This document shows positions 1-9,482 of a stretch of 64,000 bases of DNA, piece after piece. Below the pieces are notes generated by a model. The model worked only from the letters and a program-made list of their open reading frames with translations. It was not told where the DNA came from and ran no database searches. The stretch is from Corynebacterium uberis (GTDB lineage Bacteria > Actinomycetota > Actinomycetes > Mycobacteriales > Mycobacteriaceae). The stretch spans positions 434,001 through 498,000 of the forward strand of contig NZ_CP085051.1 in NCBI RefSeq assembly GCF_020616335.1. Reading direction: 5' to 3'. Every line of letters starts with the position of its first letter. The stretch's first letter is position 1. The position numbers and the translations under genes are program-made.

Positions 1-101
1 TCACCTCCTCGACCAACGACGAGGAAGGCCGCTCGCTGCTGCGCCTGCTGGGCTTCCCCTTCAAGGACGCCGAGGGCAAGATGCAGGCCAAGGAGGCCTA
101 G
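1..101 (+). CDS. rplE: 50S ribosomal protein L5, 3' end only
   Basis: Only the last 32 or so codons are in the window; the reading frame enters at base 3 and stops at TAG 99-101. The residues (…TNDEEGRSLLRLLGFPFK…) match the well-conserved C-terminus of bacterial L5, the 5S-rRNA-binding protein of the large subunit central protuberance. L5 normally precedes S14/S8 in the spc operon. Here it is followed by a terminator and a non-ribosomal insertion, and rpsH resumes only at 4408. A short extra tail (DAEGKMQAKEA) follows the usual end of L5. Confidence 0.9.
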   Translation, partial: TSSTNDEEGRSLLRLLGFPFKDAEGKMQAKEA

Positions 102-130
102 TCTTCAGCTTTCACAGCTGTAACACTCGA

Positions 131-166
131 AGGCGGATCCGCGTGCAGCGGGTCCGCCTTTGTGTT
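131..166 (+). terminator. Rho-independent terminator after rplE
   Basis: A 12-bp stem (131-142 with 148-159, one G-T wobble) with a 5-nt loop is followed by a T-rich tail (ttgtgtt). It ends the first part of the spc operon before the inserted genes. Confidence 0.8.
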
Positions 167-181
167 GCTTATCGACGCCCC
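167..181 (-). repeat. Dispersed repeat, exact copy
   Basis: The minus strand reads GGGGCGTCGATAAGC. It directly abuts the T-tail of the rplE terminator. Together with the copy at 4109 in the same orientation it brackets the lipase/fdhD insertion. Confidence 0.85.
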
Positions 182-334
182 TGTCGCCGGGCACCCGGCA
201 CGCACGCTGCGGCGAGAACGGGGGTGGGGGAGATGGCGGTAGCGCAGCGGAGGGGCGGTGAGGGGGTCGAGCGGGGGGAGTTGCGGGGGTAACCGGATCG
301 GCGGTGTACACGCAGAATACTGCCCAAATTCTGT

Positions 335-363
335 TATAGTCTGTAACTGCTAATGTCTAGACA
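335..363 (+). promoter_or_regulatory. Putative lipase promoter and operator palindrome
   Basis: A -10-like TATAGT lies at 335-340 in a locally AT-rich stretch. A perfect 10-bp palindrome TGTCTAGACA sits at 354-363, flanked by loosely symmetric CTAA/TTAG. It lies upstream of the lipase start at 519, so a regulator could bind around the transcription start. The rest of 182-518 shows no gene. Confidence 0.4.
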
Positions 364-518
364 TCTTTAGGCTTTGGTGTCCCTTGCTGCCAGTACCGTC
401 TACGCCGACTGTCACTGCCCGCCGGCGGCCCACGTTTCCCGCGGTAGCAAGGGGGGTACCGCTAGCGATCCAGCGCCGCGCAACCAGGCGCTCGACAGTA
501 GGAAAGCGAGAAAGCTCT

Positions 519-1970
519 ATGAAAAGGACTGCCATTGCAGTGCTGACAGCGTCAGTGTTGGTCGGCTCCACCATCACCGCGACCGCGGCACCAGAGCCGC
601 TGTTGAGCTCGGACAAGAACAAGGAAGCCAGCTCCGTATTCATCCCGCAGGACCTGGTTCCCGATCACGGCCAAGGCTCCTCCGTCACCGACCCCCTAGG
701 CACCCAGTTCAACGGCCCGGAAAAGGGCGCCCCCTTGGGTGGCTCCTCCGTGGTGCAGCCGGACGGCGGGTTCTTTGCCAATGACCAGGACCTCACCGGC
801 AAGGCACCCGGCGAGATCATCGGGTCCCGCGAGCTGAACTACTCGCTGGCAGGCCTACCCACGCCCCTGCGGGTGGTGCAGCTGAAGTTTGTCACCACCG
901 ACGGGTTGGGCAGGCCTGCCATGGGTATTACCTCCGTGGTCAAGCCCCCGCGCAACAGCATCAATAAGGTGCTGTCCTTCCACTCCGTGTATGACTCCCT
1001 CAACCCGGAGCACAGCCCCTCCCGCGCCATCCAGGGCAACCTGCAGCTGGGCACCATGGCCTCCATGACCGAAACCGCGGTGCTGTTGCCCTTCCTGGAA
1101 CAGGGCTACACCGTGGTGGTCACGGACATTGAAGGCCAACAGGCAAACCTGGGCGCCGGGCCCGTGTACGGCACGAACACGCTCGACGGGCTGCGCGCGA
1201 CGCTCGCCTCCCCGCTGACCGGGGTGACTGCTGACGCGCCGATCGGCCTGCTCGGCTACTCCGGCGGCGCCATCGCCACCAACTGGGCGGCGCAGCTGGC
1301 GCCGTCCTACGCGCCGGACATCAATGACAACCTGGTCGGGGCGGCTTCGGGCGGCCTGCTGGTCAACCCGATCACCAACATCGCCTACCTGGATGGCGCC
1401 GGCAACTGGTCGCCGCTGTTGGCCATGACCATCGTGGGCCTGAGCCGGGAGTACGGGATCAACCCGGAGCCCTACCTGTCGGACTACGGTATGGAGGTCT
1501 ACCGGCGTCTGGAGCACGCGACCATCCTGGAGGTCTACGCGCTGCACCGGCACATGACCTGGGGCTCGCTGTTCAAGCCGGAGTACCAGGACCCGCGCTC
1601 CATCCCGGAGCTGGTTGAGGTGCTCAACAAGGTCAACCTGGGCCTGGCCCCGGATCCCACCGTGCCCTTCTTCTACGGCCAGGCCAACGCCGGCTACCTG
1701 GATGGCACGGCCACCGGGGGTCCGGGCGTGGGCCACGGCGACGGCGTGATGGTCACCGGCGATACCCGCACCCTGGCACGCAAGGCGTGTGCCGCGGGCG
1801 TGCCGGTGGACTACCGCGAGTATGACAACGTCAGCCACACCATGGCTTTCGTCGCGTGGTACCCGGCGGCGACGGCGTGGATGCTCGGCCGCTTCAACGG
1901 CCAGCCGGCGCCGAATACGTGTGCGTCGATTCCGGAGGGCAACGATCTCTCCGCCATCAAGCCGCTGTAG
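519..1970 (+). CDS. Secreted lipase (LIP-type alpha/beta hydrolase)
   Basis: This is a 483-residue secreted esterase/lipase of the secretory-lipase (LIP) family, which hydrolyses acylglycerols outside the cell. The start at ATG 519 is preferred because it opens a typical Sec signal peptide (MKRT, hydrophobic core, ATA-A cleavage site near residue 25); the frame is open 45 codons further upstream. The nucleophile elbow GYSGG puts the catalytic serine at about residue 248. The catalytic histidine is probably H440 in DNVSHTM, with an acidic partner probably in the HGDGVMVTGD stretch. It stands alone between terminators at 131 and 1983. Substrate specificity cannot be told; corynebacterial lipases of this class often act on host or skin lipids. 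Confidence 0.82.
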   Translation: MKRTAIAVLTASVLVGSTITATAAPEPLLSSDKNKEASSVFIPQDLVPDHGQGSSVTDPLGTQFNGPEKGAPLGGSSVVQPDGGFFANDQDLTGKAPGEIIGSRELNYSLAGLPTPLRVVQLKFVTTDGLGRPAMGITSVVKPPRNSINKVLSFHSVYDSLNPEHSPSRAIQGNLQLGTMASMTETAVLLPFLEQGYTVVVTDIEGQQANLGAGPVYGTNTLDGLRATLASPLTGVTADAPIGLLGYSGGAIATNWAAQLAPSYAPDINDNLVGAASGGLLVNPITNIAYLDGAGNWSPLLAMTIVGLSREYGINPEPYLSDYGMEVYRRLEHATILEVYALHRHMTWGSLFKPEYQDPRSIPELVEVLNKVNLGLAPDPTVPFFYGQANAGYLDGTATGGPGVGHGDGVMVTGDTRTLARKACAAGVPVDYREYDNVSHTMAFVAWYPAATAWMLGRFNGQPAPNTCASIPEGNDLSAIKPL

Positions 1971-1982
1971 CGTGGGCGTATC

Positions 1983-2020
1983 CTCCCCCGGCGGTCCCCA
2001 ATATGGGGGCGCCGGGGGAG
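1983..2020 (+). terminator. Terminator after the lipase gene
   Basis: A long GC stem (CTCCCCCGGCG paired with GCCGGGGGAG) encloses a second small hairpin (CCCC-aatat-GGGG). The T-tail is weak (tgtg). It separates the lipase from the formate/nitrite transporter. Confidence 0.65.
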
Positions 2021-2119
2021 TGTGCGTGAGTCCGGCGCACGCGCATGCGGCGTGGTCCTTTACACTTTTGTGCGGTTGCCGTGTGCGCCGATTTTTCACC
2101 TCACATAAGGAGTCAAGGG

Positions 2120-2905
2120 ATGAGCCTGAACGAGACTGTCACCGCGGGTGTGGCTAAGAAGGTCGATCTGATTAGCCAGGACTGGGGGAGGTTTGCCACC
2201 CGGGCGACGCTGGCTGGCGCGTATCTCACGCTGGGTACGGCGTTTGCGGGGGTCGTGGGCCAGGCGGTCAATCAGGTCGCGCCGGGCTTGGGCGGGGTGG
2301 CCTTCGCCCTGTTCTTCGGCCTGGGGCTATTTTGCATTGTCATCCTCAATGCGGAGCTTGCTACCGGGGACATGATGTTCATGATCTTCGGGGCTGTGCG
2401 TCGCCAGATCTCGTGGGGACGAGCTTTCGCCGTCATCGGGGTGGCCACTTTGTTCAACCTGGTGGGCGCGGTAGCAGTGGCCGCGGTGCTGGGCTGTTCG
2501 GCAAAGCTGTCCGGGATGGGGGCGGATCACCTGATCTATACGCTGACTGAAGGCAAGTTGGGTAAGTCTCCGGTGCAGTTGCTCGTGGAGGGTATCGGAG
2601 CGAACTTTGTGGTCAACATGGGCATTGTGGGCGCGCTGTTTGCCAAGGACATTGTGTCCAAGTTCGTTGTGTTGGTCCCGGTGATTGCCATCTTTGTGGG
2701 CTTGGGCTTTGAGCACGTTATTGCCAACTTCTCGCTGGTGACCACCACGCTGTTTGCCGCGGACTCCTTGAGCTCGCCGGTGGATGCGGCCCACATTCTG
2801 ACCAACTGGGCGTTGGTGTGGGTGGGCAATGTGCTCGGCGGCGGGTTCCTCATCGGCGGGGTGTACGCGTGGCTGAATGCGGGCCCGGAGGCCTACCGCG
2901 ACTAG
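2120..2905 (+). CDS. Formate/nitrite transporter family protein
   Basis: This 261-residue integral membrane protein belongs to the FNT (FocA/NirC) channel family, which moves formate, nitrite or related monovalent anions. About six hydrophobic segments are visible, including the FNT-like stretch around GTAFAGVVGQAVNQ and NAELATGDMMF. The ATG at 2120 follows a clear RBS (TAAGGAG at 2106-2112). It converges with fdhD on the other strand, only 23 bp from its stop. Proximity to the formate-dehydrogenase maturation gene suggests formate as the substrate, but this is inference: no dehydrogenase structural gene is in the window. Confidence 0.82.
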   Translation: MSLNETVTAGVAKKVDLISQDWGRFATRATLAGAYLTLGTAFAGVVGQAVNQVAPGLGGVAFALFFGLGLFCIVILNAELATGDMMFMIFGAVRRQISWGRAFAVIGVATLFNLVGAVAVAAVLGCSAKLSGMGADHLIYTLTEGKLGKSPVQLLVEGIGANFVVNMGIVGALFAKDIVSKFVVLVPVIAIFVGLGFEHVIANFSLVTTTLFAADSLSSPVDAAHILTNWALVWVGNVLGGGFLIGGVYAWLNAGPEAYRD

Positions 2906-2928
2906 GCGTTGAGCGCGGTAGCCGGGGC

Positions 2929-3756
2929 CTAGTCGGTCAGTTCGCCCGAGTAGAGGTTGAAGCGGTCGCCGCGGGCGAACCCGATGAGGGTCAGCCCGAG
3001 CTCGCGGGCGAGGTCGACGGCCAGCGAGCTTGCCGCGGAGACGGCAACGAGCGCCCCGAACCCGGCCATGGCCGCCTTTTGTACCAGCTCGAAGGACGCC
3101 CGGGAGCTCATCACTAGGATTCGGTTGTGGGCGGGCACGGCATCGGCAGCCAGCAGCGCTCCGATGACCTTGTCGGCGGCGTTGTGTCGGCCGATGTCCT
3201 CGCGCACAACCAGCGCGTCGCCGGCGGTGCTAAATGCGCCGGCGGCGTGGAGTCCGCCCGTGCGGCGGAAGCCCTGCTGGTGTTCGCGCAGCATGTCCGG
3301 CAGCCGGGCGACCAGGTGCGGGTCGAGGGGCAGGGGGGTTACCCGGCCGGCGGCCCGGCTCATCACGTGGTCGATGGAGGTGGATCCGCACACCCCGCAG
3401 GCGGAGGTGGTGGCGGTGGTGCGAATGAACTCGGGGCCGGGGGCGCGGGTGTGGGGGGCCAGCGTGACGTCGAGGACGTTGTAGGTGTTGGTGCCCTGCG
3501 GTCCGGTGGCGCCGGCGCAGTATCGGGCCTCGGCGACGTCGTCACGCGTGGCGATGATGCCCTCGGAGAGCAGGAAACCGTGCGCCAGCTCCACGTCGTG
3601 GCCGGGGGTGCGCATGGTGGTGGTGATGGTCGTGCCGCCGACGCGCAGTTCGAGCGGCTCCTCGCCGGCGACGCGGTCGGCGCGGCGGTCACAGGAGACC
3701 GACTCGCCGTCGATGCGCACGTGGGTGACGGCGAGGGAGGGGGTAATCCGCGACAT
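2929..3756 (-). CDS. fdhD: Formate dehydrogenase sulfurtransferase FdhD
   Basis: This 275-residue FdhD protein transfers sulfur from a cysteine desulfurase to the molybdenum/tungsten bis-MGD cofactor of formate dehydrogenase. The family's persulfide cysteines are present as CGVC (C120 and C123). Other family blocks, such as GGLHAAGAF and VREDIGRHNAADK, are also present. It starts 3 nt downstream of the stop of the DUF6457 gene at 3760-4053, so the two form an operon. A formate dehydrogenase must be encoded elsewhere. Confidence 0.92.
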   Translation of the reverse strand: MSRITPSLAVTHVRIDGESVSCDRRADRVAGEEPLELRVGGTTITTTMRTPGHDVELAHGFLLSEGIIATRDDVAEARYCAGATGPQGTNTYNVLDVTLAPHTRAPGPEFIRTTATTSACGVCGSTSIDHVMSRAAGRVTPLPLDPHLVARLPDMLREHQQGFRRTGGLHAAGAFSTAGDALVVREDIGRHNAADKVIGALLAADAVPAHNRILVMSSRASFELVQKAAMAGFGALVAVSAASSLAVDLARELGLTLIGFARGDRFNLYSGELTD

Positions 3757-3759
3757 GTA

Positions 3760-4053
3760 CTAGGAGTCCTGGGGGTCGGTGTAGTCGGCGACGAGCCGGC
3801 GGATGTGGGTGATGCGGTCACGGGCGGCGTCGGCAGTCGCCTGCGGGCTGTCCACGGCAGAGGTGCCGCGCCCGGTGGCCAGCCCAACGAGGAACGCCGT
3901 GAGCGGGGCGGCGGGGCGGGAGGGCCCGTGGGCGACGTCGCGAGTCAGATCGAGCAGCTCGCCGGTCAGCTGGGTGACCACGCGGGGGTCGAGTTCCAGG
4001 GCCTGTGCAGCGGCGGTGAGCCATCCGTGTGCGGAGCGATCGGGTTCGGTCAT
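3760..4053 (-). CDS. DUF6457-type small protein, molybdenum-cofactor linked
   Basis: This small 97-residue, mostly helical acidic protein sits immediately upstream of fdhD. The ATG whose complement is at 4051-4053 is chosen because an AAGGAG box precedes it; an upstream Met in the same frame lacks one. Proteins of this look (DUF6457) are usually found beside molybdopterin-guanine-dinucleotide genes, so a role in Moco or formate-dehydrogenase maturation is likely, but its biochemical function is unknown. No catalytic motif is visible. Confidence 0.7.
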   Translation of the reverse strand: MTEPDRSAHGWLTAAAQALELDPRVVTQLTGELLDLTRDVAHGPSRPAAPLTAFLVGLATGRGTSAVDSPQATADAARDRITHIRRLVADYTDPQDS

Positions 4054-4407
4054 GGTCAAACTCCTTGTCCAGTGCGTGCGGTGTGCCCCCAACTATAGGG
4101 AGTTCTGCGCTTATCGACGCCCCACCTCCCGCAGGTCCCGCGGCCCGCGCCACCATTTGCCAGGGTTGGCGGCGGCGGTGTATCGTAGCCGGTCGGACTT
4201 GTGCGCGGTGCGTACAGGCCCCTTTGCACTGAATACACCTACTTTGTTGTAGGCCCCCCGCCATCACGCGGACCGAGTGGGAAGCGGCAGCGAGCACCCC
4301 GGGTTATTGAGCCTGTGGGAGCGCTAAGTGGCCCGAAGGAACACACGGAAAACGCTTCCATGGTGGGTTAGGGAACCGCAGCGAGAAAGGCATGAAGGTC
4401 ACTACCT
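4054..4407 (+). promoter_or_regulatory. Divergent region upstream of rpsH
   Basis: These 354 bp hold no convincing gene. They carry a dispersed-repeat copy (4109-4123), a TTGCAC box at 4224-4229 that could be a -35, and a small hairpin CCTAC-TTTGTT-GTAGG at 4238-4253. A long untranslated leader for rpsH follows. This restarts transcription of the second half of the spc operon after the insertion. No exact transcription start can be named. Confidence 0.5.
4109..4123 (-). repeat. Dispersed repeat, exact copy
   Basis: The minus strand reads GGGGCGTCGATAAGC. Its flank (CACCTCCCGCAGG at 4124-4136 on plus) is the complement of the flank of the copy at 34251, so these two copies share about 30 bp. 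Confidence 0.85.
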
Positions 4408-4806
4408 ATGACCATGACTGATCCTATTGCCGACATGCTGTCGCGCGTGCGCAACGCAAACCATGCGCACCACGACTCCGTGTCGATGCCCTCCTCCAAG
4501 CTCAAGGCGAACATCGCCGAGATCCTCAAGCAGGAGGGCTACATCACCGACTACAAGGTTGAGGACGCCAAGGTTGGCAAGACCCTGTCCATCGACCTGA
4601 AGTACGGCCCGCAGCGCGAGCGCTCCCTGTCCGGGCTGCGCCGCGTGTCCAAGCCGGGCCTGCGTGTGTACGCGAAGTCCACCGAACTGCCGAAGGTCCT
4701 GGGCGGCCTGGGCGTGGCGATCATCTCCACGTCTCAGGGTCTGCTGACCGATCGCCAGGCGAGCGAGAAGGGCGTAGGCGGAGAAGTTCTCGCCTACGTC
4801 TGGTAA
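4408..4806 (+). CDS. rpsH: 30S ribosomal protein S8
   Basis: This 132-residue S8 binds the central domain of 16S rRNA and acts early in small-subunit assembly. The N-terminus ([15 protein letters not shown]) and the C-terminal block ([12 protein letters not shown]…GGEVLAYVW) are the family signature. The start could be the ATG at 4408 or, two codons later, the ATG at 4414. It opens the rpsH-rplF-rplR-rpsE-rpmD-rplO operon, with gaps of 41 bp or less. S14 (rpsN), often just upstream in other bacteria, is absent here. Confidence 0.97.
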   Translation: MTMTDPIADMLSRVRNANHAHHDSVSMPSSKLKANIAEILKQEGYITDYKVEDAKVGKTLSIDLKYGPQRERSLSGLRRVSKPGLRVYAKSTELPKVLGGLGVAIISTSQGLLTDRQASEKGVGGEVLAYVW

Positions 4807-4823
4807 GGGAGGTATGACACAGT

Positions 4824-5360
4824 ATGTCTCGAGTTGGTAAGGCTCCTATCGCCATCCCCTCCGGGGTGGAAACCTCCATCGACGGCCAGACCGTCGAGGT
4901 CAAGGGCCCCAAGGGCACGCTGAGCCTGGACGTCCCGCAGCCCATCACCGCGGTTGTGGAAGACGGCCAGATCGTTGTCTCCCGTCCGGATGACAACCGC
5001 AAGAGCCGCGCCCTGCACGGCCTGTCGCGCTCCCTGATCAACAACCTGGTTGTTGGCGTCACCGAGGGTTACACCATCAAGATGGAAATCTTCGGCGTGG
5101 GCTACCGCGTCCAGGCCAAGGGCAAGGACCTGGAGTTCTCCCTGGGCTACTCGCACCCGATCCTGATCGAGGCGCCGGAGGGCATCACCTTCGCCGTCGA
5201 CGGCAACACCAAGTTCTCGATCTCGGGCATTGACAAGCAGAAGGTCGGGCAGATCGCCGCTAACATCCGTCGTCTGCGGAAGGACGATCCCTACAAGGGT
5301 AAGGGCATCCGCTACGAGGGTGAGCAGATCCGCCGCAAGGTCGGAAAGACGGGTAAGTAA
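4824..5360 (+). CDS. rplF: 50S ribosomal protein L6
   Basis: This 178-residue L6 has two repeated RNA-binding folds that bind near the sarcin-ricin loop of 23S rRNA. The start [14 protein letters not shown] and the C-terminal block ([14 protein letters not shown]) are typical. It lies 17 bp after rpsH and 2 bp before rplR, in a tight operon. Confidence 0.97.
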   Translation: MSRVGKAPIAIPSGVETSIDGQTVEVKGPKGTLSLDVPQPITAVVEDGQIVVSRPDDNRKSRALHGLSRSLINNLVVGVTEGYTIKMEIFGVGYRVQAKGKDLEFSLGYSHPILIEAPEGITFAVDGNTKFSISGIDKQKVGQIAANIRRLRKDDPYKGKGIRYEGEQIRRKVGKTGK

Positions 5361-5362
5361 GC

Positions 5363-5770
5363 ATGAGCAACAACGCAGAACAGAACCAGAAGCGCACTCC
5401 GGTGGGCAAGGATATCTCCTCGCGTCGCCGTGCCGCCCGTGCACGCCGCCACGTCCGCGTCCGCAAGACGCTGCGCGGCACCCCCGAGTCCCCGCGGCTC
5501 GTGGTGCACCGCTCGTCCCGCCACATGCACGTTCAGATCATCGACGATTCGATCGGACACACCCTGGCCGCCGCCTCCTCCATCGAGCCTGAGGTGCGCG
5601 CCCTGGAAGGTGACAAGAAGGCCAAGGCCGCCAAGGTCGGCGAGCTGGTTGCAGCTCGCGCCAAGGAGGCTGGCATCACCTCGGTCGTGTTCGACCGCGC
5701 CGGCTACAAGTACCACGGCCGCGTTGCCGCGCTGGCCGATGCAGCCCGGGAAGGTGGCCTGAAGTTCTAA
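5363..5770 (+). CDS. rplR: 50S ribosomal protein L18
   Basis: This 135-residue L18 binds 5S rRNA together with L5. It has the basic N-terminal tail ([17 protein letters not shown]) and the conserved core ([18 protein letters not shown] and [23 protein letters not shown]). It is translated from ATG 5363, 2 bp after the rplF stop. Confidence 0.97.
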   Translation: MSNNAEQNQKRTPVGKDISSRRRAARARRHVRVRKTLRGTPESPRLVVHRSSRHMHVQIIDDSIGHTLAAASSIEPEVRALEGDKKAKAAKVGELVAARAKEAGITSVVFDRAGYKYHGRVAALADAAREGGLKF

Positions 5771-5810
5771 TGACCACCGCAATCGTGAACATCAACGGAA
5801 GGATCGCGTA

Positions 5811-6437
5811 ATGCCGGGACGTGAACGGCGTGACGGCGGACGCTCCGCCGACGAAAACAAGAAGAACAACAACTCCGAGCGCCGTGGCGGCCGCAACGAT
5901 CGCCGCAACAACCACGACGATCGGGACAAGTACATCGAGCGCGTTGTCACCATCAACCGCGTGTCCAAGGTAGTCAAGGGCGGCCGGCGCTTCAGCTTCA
6001 CCGCCCTGGTCATCGTGGGCGACGGCGAAGGCATGGTCGGCGTGGGCTACGGCAAGGCCAAGGAAGTTCCCGCGGCCATCCAGAAGGGTGCCGAGGAAGC
6101 TCGCAAGAACTTCTTCCGCGTCCCCATGGTCGCCGGAACCATCACCCACCCGGTGATCGGCGAAGCCGCCGCCGGGCGCGTCATGCTCAAGCCTGCCGCC
6201 CCCGGTACCGGTGTCATCGCCGGTGGCGCTGCCCGCCCCGTGCTCGAATGCGCGGGCATCCAGGACATCCTGTCGAAGTCCCTGGGCTCCGACAACGCCA
6301 TCAACGTTGTCCACGCCACCGTCGCCGGACTCAAGCAGCTGGTGCGCCCCGAAGAGGTCGCAGCCCGCCGCGGCAAGTCCATCGAAGAGGTCGCCCCGGC
6401 CCGGATGCTGCGCGCACGCGCTGGACAGGAGGCCTAA
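5811..6437 (+). CDS. rpsE: 30S ribosomal protein S5
   Basis: This 208-residue S5 takes part in decoding fidelity and mRNA unwinding at the entry site. The dsRNA-binding core starts near residue 45 ([21 protein letters not shown]). An N-terminal extension of about 40 residues, rich in Asn, Arg and Asp, precedes it and is longer than in E. coli; actinobacterial S5 proteins often carry such an extension. An AAGGAT RBS precedes the ATG. Confidence 0.97.
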   Translation: MPGRERRDGGRSADENKKNNNSERRGGRNDRRNNHDDRDKYIERVVTINRVSKVVKGGRRFSFTALVIVGDGEGMVGVGYGKAKEVPAAIQKGAEEARKNFFRVPMVAGTITHPVIGEAAAGRVMLKPAAPGTGVIAGGAARPVLECAGIQDILSKSLGSDNAINVVHATVAGLKQLVRPEEVAARRGKSIEEVAPARMLRARAGQEA

Positions 6438-6442
6438 ACACC

Positions 6443-6628
6443 ATGGCACTGAAGATTACTCAGGTCCGCGGCACCGTGGGCTCGAACCCCAAGCAGCGGG
6501 CAAACCTGGAGGCCCTGGGCCTCAAGCGGATCCGCCACAGCGTGGTCAAGCCCGATAACGCTGCCGTTCGCGGCCAGATCAACGTGGTCCGCCACCTGGT
6601 CGACGTCGAAGAAGTGGCAGGGGAGTAG
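6443..6628 (+). CDS. rpmD: 50S ribosomal protein L30
   Basis: This 61-residue L30 has the expected size and signature (LKITQVRG…[12 protein letters not shown]…[14 protein letters not shown]). The start at ATG 6443 is preceded by AGGAGG at 6427-6432, which lies in the end of rpsE. The frame is open upstream, but the family length fixes the start. Confidence 0.96.
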   Translation: MALKITQVRGTVGSNPKQRANLEALGLKRIRHSVVKPDNAAVRGQINVVRHLVDVEEVAGE

Positions 6629-6635
6629 GTAACAC

Positions 6636-7085
6636 ATGAGCGACATCATTAAGCTCCACGATCTGCGCCCGGCCAAGGGCGCGAACAAGGCCAAGACCCG
6701 CGTCGGTCGCGGTGAGGCGTCCAAGGGTAAGACCGCCGGCCGCGGCACCAAGGGCACCAAGGCCCGCAAGCAGGTTTCCGCAGCATTCGAGGGTGGGCAG
6801 ATGCCTATCCACATGCGGCTGCCTAAGCTCAAGGGCTTCAAGAACCCCAACAAGGTCTACTACCAGGTTGTCAACGTCGGCGACCTGGGCAAGGCCTTCC
6901 CGGACGGCGGCGAGATCACCTCGGCTGACATCGCAGCCAAGGGGCTGGTTCGCAAGAACGAGCCCGTCAAGGTCCTGGGCAACGGTGAACTCAGCGCCAA
7001 GCTGACCGTCACCGTTGAAAAGTTCTCCGGCTCCGCCAAGGAGAAGATCGAGGCCGCCGGCGGCACCATCACCGCCGCCAAGTAA
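6636..7085 (+). CDS. rplO: 50S ribosomal protein L15
   Basis: This 149-residue L15 is a late assembly protein with a basic glycine-rich N-terminal tail threaded into 23S rRNA. Typical blocks are [27 protein letters not shown] and [18 protein letters not shown]. It is the last gene of this operon and is followed by a terminator hairpin at 7108-7150. Confidence 0.97.
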   Translation: MSDIIKLHDLRPAKGANKAKTRVGRGEASKGKTAGRGTKGTKARKQVSAAFEGGQMPIHMRLPKLKGFKNPNKVYYQVVNVGDLGKAFPDGGEITSADIAAKGLVRKNEPVKVLGNGELSAKLTVTVEKFSGSAKEKIEAAGGTITAAK

Positions 7086-7107
7086 TACCCCCCCTCGGTG
7101 GTATTCC

Positions 7108-7150
7108 AGCCCCCGCAGCACGCCCCGCATATGGGCGCGCGGCGGGGGCT
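7108..7150 (+). terminator. Terminator after rplO
   Basis: AGCCCCCGC (7108-7116) pairs perfectly with GCGGGGGCT (7142-7150), and an inner hairpin (GCCC…GGGC) lies between them. There is no long T-tract (gttggcatt), so efficiency is uncertain. Confidence 0.55.
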
Positions 7151-7514
7151 GTTGGCATTGGGGGAAAGCAGAGGGTGGGGGATACCTTTGGGCCCCGACG
7201 GGTGTACTCGAAGGGATCCTGCCGCGGGGTTTTATGCACGTGAAAATAGGTATGCCAAAGAAATGCGGGGGGAGAATCTGCCCAGGGGCTCCTAGCTGGT
7301 AGGGTGGAACAGTCAATCGTGTCTGACGTCCTTGACGCATGTCCCTCCCCACTGCGTGCAGCGGGTGGTTAAGGGCGAGAGATCGCAACAGATTTAGGTA
7401 ACTCTTCGCAGGTCACGTACCTGATTGGGGTTCGGCTCACGGCGGTGGAATGATCGCGCAGCGTGCCGGATGCGCCCCGGTTAGGTGGGTGTTGCGGCGA
7501 AGCCAGGAGGATAA
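7151..7514 (+). promoter_or_regulatory. Upstream region of secY
   Basis: These 364 bp hold no credible gene. A TAGGGT hexamer at 7300-7305 could be a -10 for the secY-adk transcript, leaving a leader of roughly 200 nt. A strong RBS (CCAGGAGG) ends the region. The long leader could carry secretion- or ribosome-linked control, but no known riboswitch is recognised. Confidence 0.4.
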
Positions 7515-8840
7515 GTGTCCGCCATCATCCAGGCATTTAAGGATCTCGATCTTCGGAAGAAGATCTTGTTTACCGTCGCGATGATCATCCTGTACCGCAT
7601 CGGTGCACAGATCCCCTCGCCGGGGGTTGATTACGCGTCTATTAGTGACAGGCTGCACCAGCTCACCGATGAGCAGGGCAGCGTCTATTCCATGATTAAC
7701 CTGTTCTCCGGCGGCGCATTGCTTCAGTTGTCGGTTTTTGCCATCGGCATCATGCCCTACATCACGGCGTCGATCATCGTGCAGCTTCTCACGGTGGTTA
7801 TTCCTCACTTCGAGCAGCTGAAGAAGGAAGGCCAGTCCGGGCAGACCAAGATGACGCAGTACACCCGCTACCTCACGGTGGCGCTGGCATTGCTCCAGTC
7901 CGCGGGCATTGTCGCGCTGGCGGATCGCCGCCAGCTGCTCGGCGAGGGCATTGAGGTGCTGCGCATGGACCGCAACATCTGGACGCTCATCGTCCTGGTA
8001 GTCACCATGACGGCCGGCGCGGTGCTGGTCATGTGGCTCGGCGAGCTGATTACCGACAAGGGCATTGGCAACGGTATGTCTCTGCTCATCTTCGCCGGCA
8101 TTGCTACCCGTCTTCCCCGCGACGGTGTTGACGTGCTGCACACCTCCGGCGGCATGGTGTTCACCCTCGTGGTCCTGGCGGTCATCGCCCTGGTCGTCGG
8201 CGTGGTCTTTGTCGAGCAGGGACAGCGGCGCATTCCGGTCCAGTACGCCAAGCGCATGGTTGGCCGGCGCCAGTACGGCGGCAGCTCGACCTACCTGCCG
8301 CTGAAGGTCAACCAGGCCGGCGTTATCCCGGTGATCTTCGCGTCCTCCCTGATCTACATGCCGATCCTGATCACCCAGATTGTCAACTCCGGCAACCAGG
8401 GCGTGCAGGACAACTGGTGGCAGCGCAACGTGATCGCCCACCTGCAGTCCCCGTCGTCCTGGCAGTACATCGTCTTGTACTTCGTGCTCATCATCTTCTT
8501 CTCCTACTTCTACGTGTCTGTGCAGTACGACCCGAACGATCAGGCAGACAACATGAAGAAGTACGGCGGCTTCATCCCGGGCATCCGCCCCGGGCGCCCC
8601 ACCGCCCGCTACCTGGCCTACGTGATGAACCGCCTGCTCTTCGTCGGCTCCCTCTACCTGGGCATCATCGCGGTGCTGCCGAACCTGGCGCTGGACATGG
8701 GCGTGGCTGGTGCCAACGGTGCGGGCATGACGGCCTTCGGCGGTACGGCTATTCTGATTCTTGTGTCGGTGGCACTGACCACCGTCAAGCAGATTGAAAG
8801 CCAGCTACTCCAAAGCAACTACGAAGGACTGCTCAAATGA
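7515..8840 (+). CDS. secY: Preprotein translocase channel subunit SecY
   Basis: This 441-residue SecY, the pore of the Sec translocon, works with SecE/SecG and SecA. About ten membrane segments are visible, with conserved blocks [39 protein letters not shown] and the C-terminal [17 protein letters not shown]. It starts with GTG 7515 behind CCAGGAGG. Its TGA overlaps the adk ATG by 4 nt, so the two are translationally coupled. Confidence 0.97.
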   Translation: MSAIIQAFKDLDLRKKILFTVAMIILYRIGAQIPSPGVDYASISDRLHQLTDEQGSVYSMINLFSGGALLQLSVFAIGIMPYITASIIVQLLTVVIPHFEQLKKEGQSGQTKMTQYTRYLTVALALLQSAGIVALADRRQLLGEGIEVLRMDRNIWTLIVLVVTMTAGAVLVMWLGELITDKGIGNGMSLLIFAGIATRLPRDGVDVLHTSGGMVFTLVVLAVIALVVGVVFVEQGQRRIPVQYAKRMVGRRQYGGSSTYLPLKVNQAGVIPVIFASSLIYMPILITQIVNSGNQGVQDNWWQRNVIAHLQSPSSWQYIVLYFVLIIFFSYFYVSVQYDPNDQADNMKKYGGFIPGIRPGRPTARYLAYVMNRLLFVGSLYLGIIAVLPNLALDMGVAGANGAGMTAFGGTAILILVSVALTTVKQIESQLLQSNYEGLLK

Positions 8841-9391
8841 GACTCGTACTCCTCGGCCCCCCCGGTGCCGGCAAGGGCACCCAGGCCGCACTTCTGTCAG
8901 AAAAGTTGGGCATTCCCCATATCTCTACCGGCGATCTCTTCCGCGCCAACATCGGCGACTCCACCCCGCTGGGGCTGGAGGCCAAGGAATACATCGACGC
9001 CGGCAAGCTCGTGCCCACGGACGTGACGGCCCGCATGGTTGAAGACCGCCTGGCACAGGAGGACGCCCGCGAGGGCTTCCTGCTCGACGGCTTCCCCCGC
9101 ACCGTGGAGCAGGCGGACATCCTGGAAAAGCTGCTCGCAGGGTCCAACACGGCCCTCGACGGCGTGCTCAACTTCCAGGTCAGCGAAGACGTGGTGGTCG
9201 AGCGCATGCTCTCCCGCGGCCGCGCCGATGACAACGAGGAGACGATCCGCACCCGCCTGCAGGTGTACCGCGACGAGACCGCGCCGCTGATCGAACACTA
9301 CGGTGACGCCCTGATCACCATCGACGCTGAAGGTACCGTCGAGGAGATCAACCAGCGCGCCATGGACAAGATTTCCGCACTGAAGAACTAG
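8837..9391 (+). CDS. adk: Adenylate kinase
   Basis: This 184-residue enzyme interconverts ATP plus AMP with two ADP. It has the P-loop GPPGAGKGT (residues 7-15), the AMP-binding STGDLFR and the FLLDGFPRT block. It is the short actinobacterial form without the zinc/LID insertion. It overlaps the end of secY by 4 nt, a common arrangement, and is followed by a terminator. Confidence 0.97.
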   Translation: MRLVLLGPPGAGKGTQAALLSEKLGIPHISTGDLFRANIGDSTPLGLEAKEYIDAGKLVPTDVTARMVEDRLAQEDAREGFLLDGFPRTVEQADILEKLLAGSNTALDGVLNFQVSEDVVVERMLSRGRADDNEETIRTRLQVYRDETAPLIEHYGDALITIDAEGTVEEINQRAMDKISALKN

Positions 9392-9430
9392 AGGGTCACG
9401 GACCCCCTCTTCCCCCTGGGCCCAGACCGC

Positions 9431-9482
9431 GGCCCCCGGAGCCACACCGCTTCGGGGCGTGGCTGCCCGGGGGCTTTGTGTT
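9431..9482 (+). terminator. Terminator after adk
   Basis: A long imperfect stem (GCCCCCGG…AGCCAC with GTGGCTGCCCGGGGGC) is followed by TTTGTGTTTT, a good intrinsic terminator. Confidence 0.8.

Noticed and set aside
855..2099. Long open frame on the minus strand opposite the lipase
   Set aside because: Its residues are the His/Arg/Gly/Val-rich mixture of an antisense frame; the plus-strand lipase has a signal peptide and catalytic motifs.
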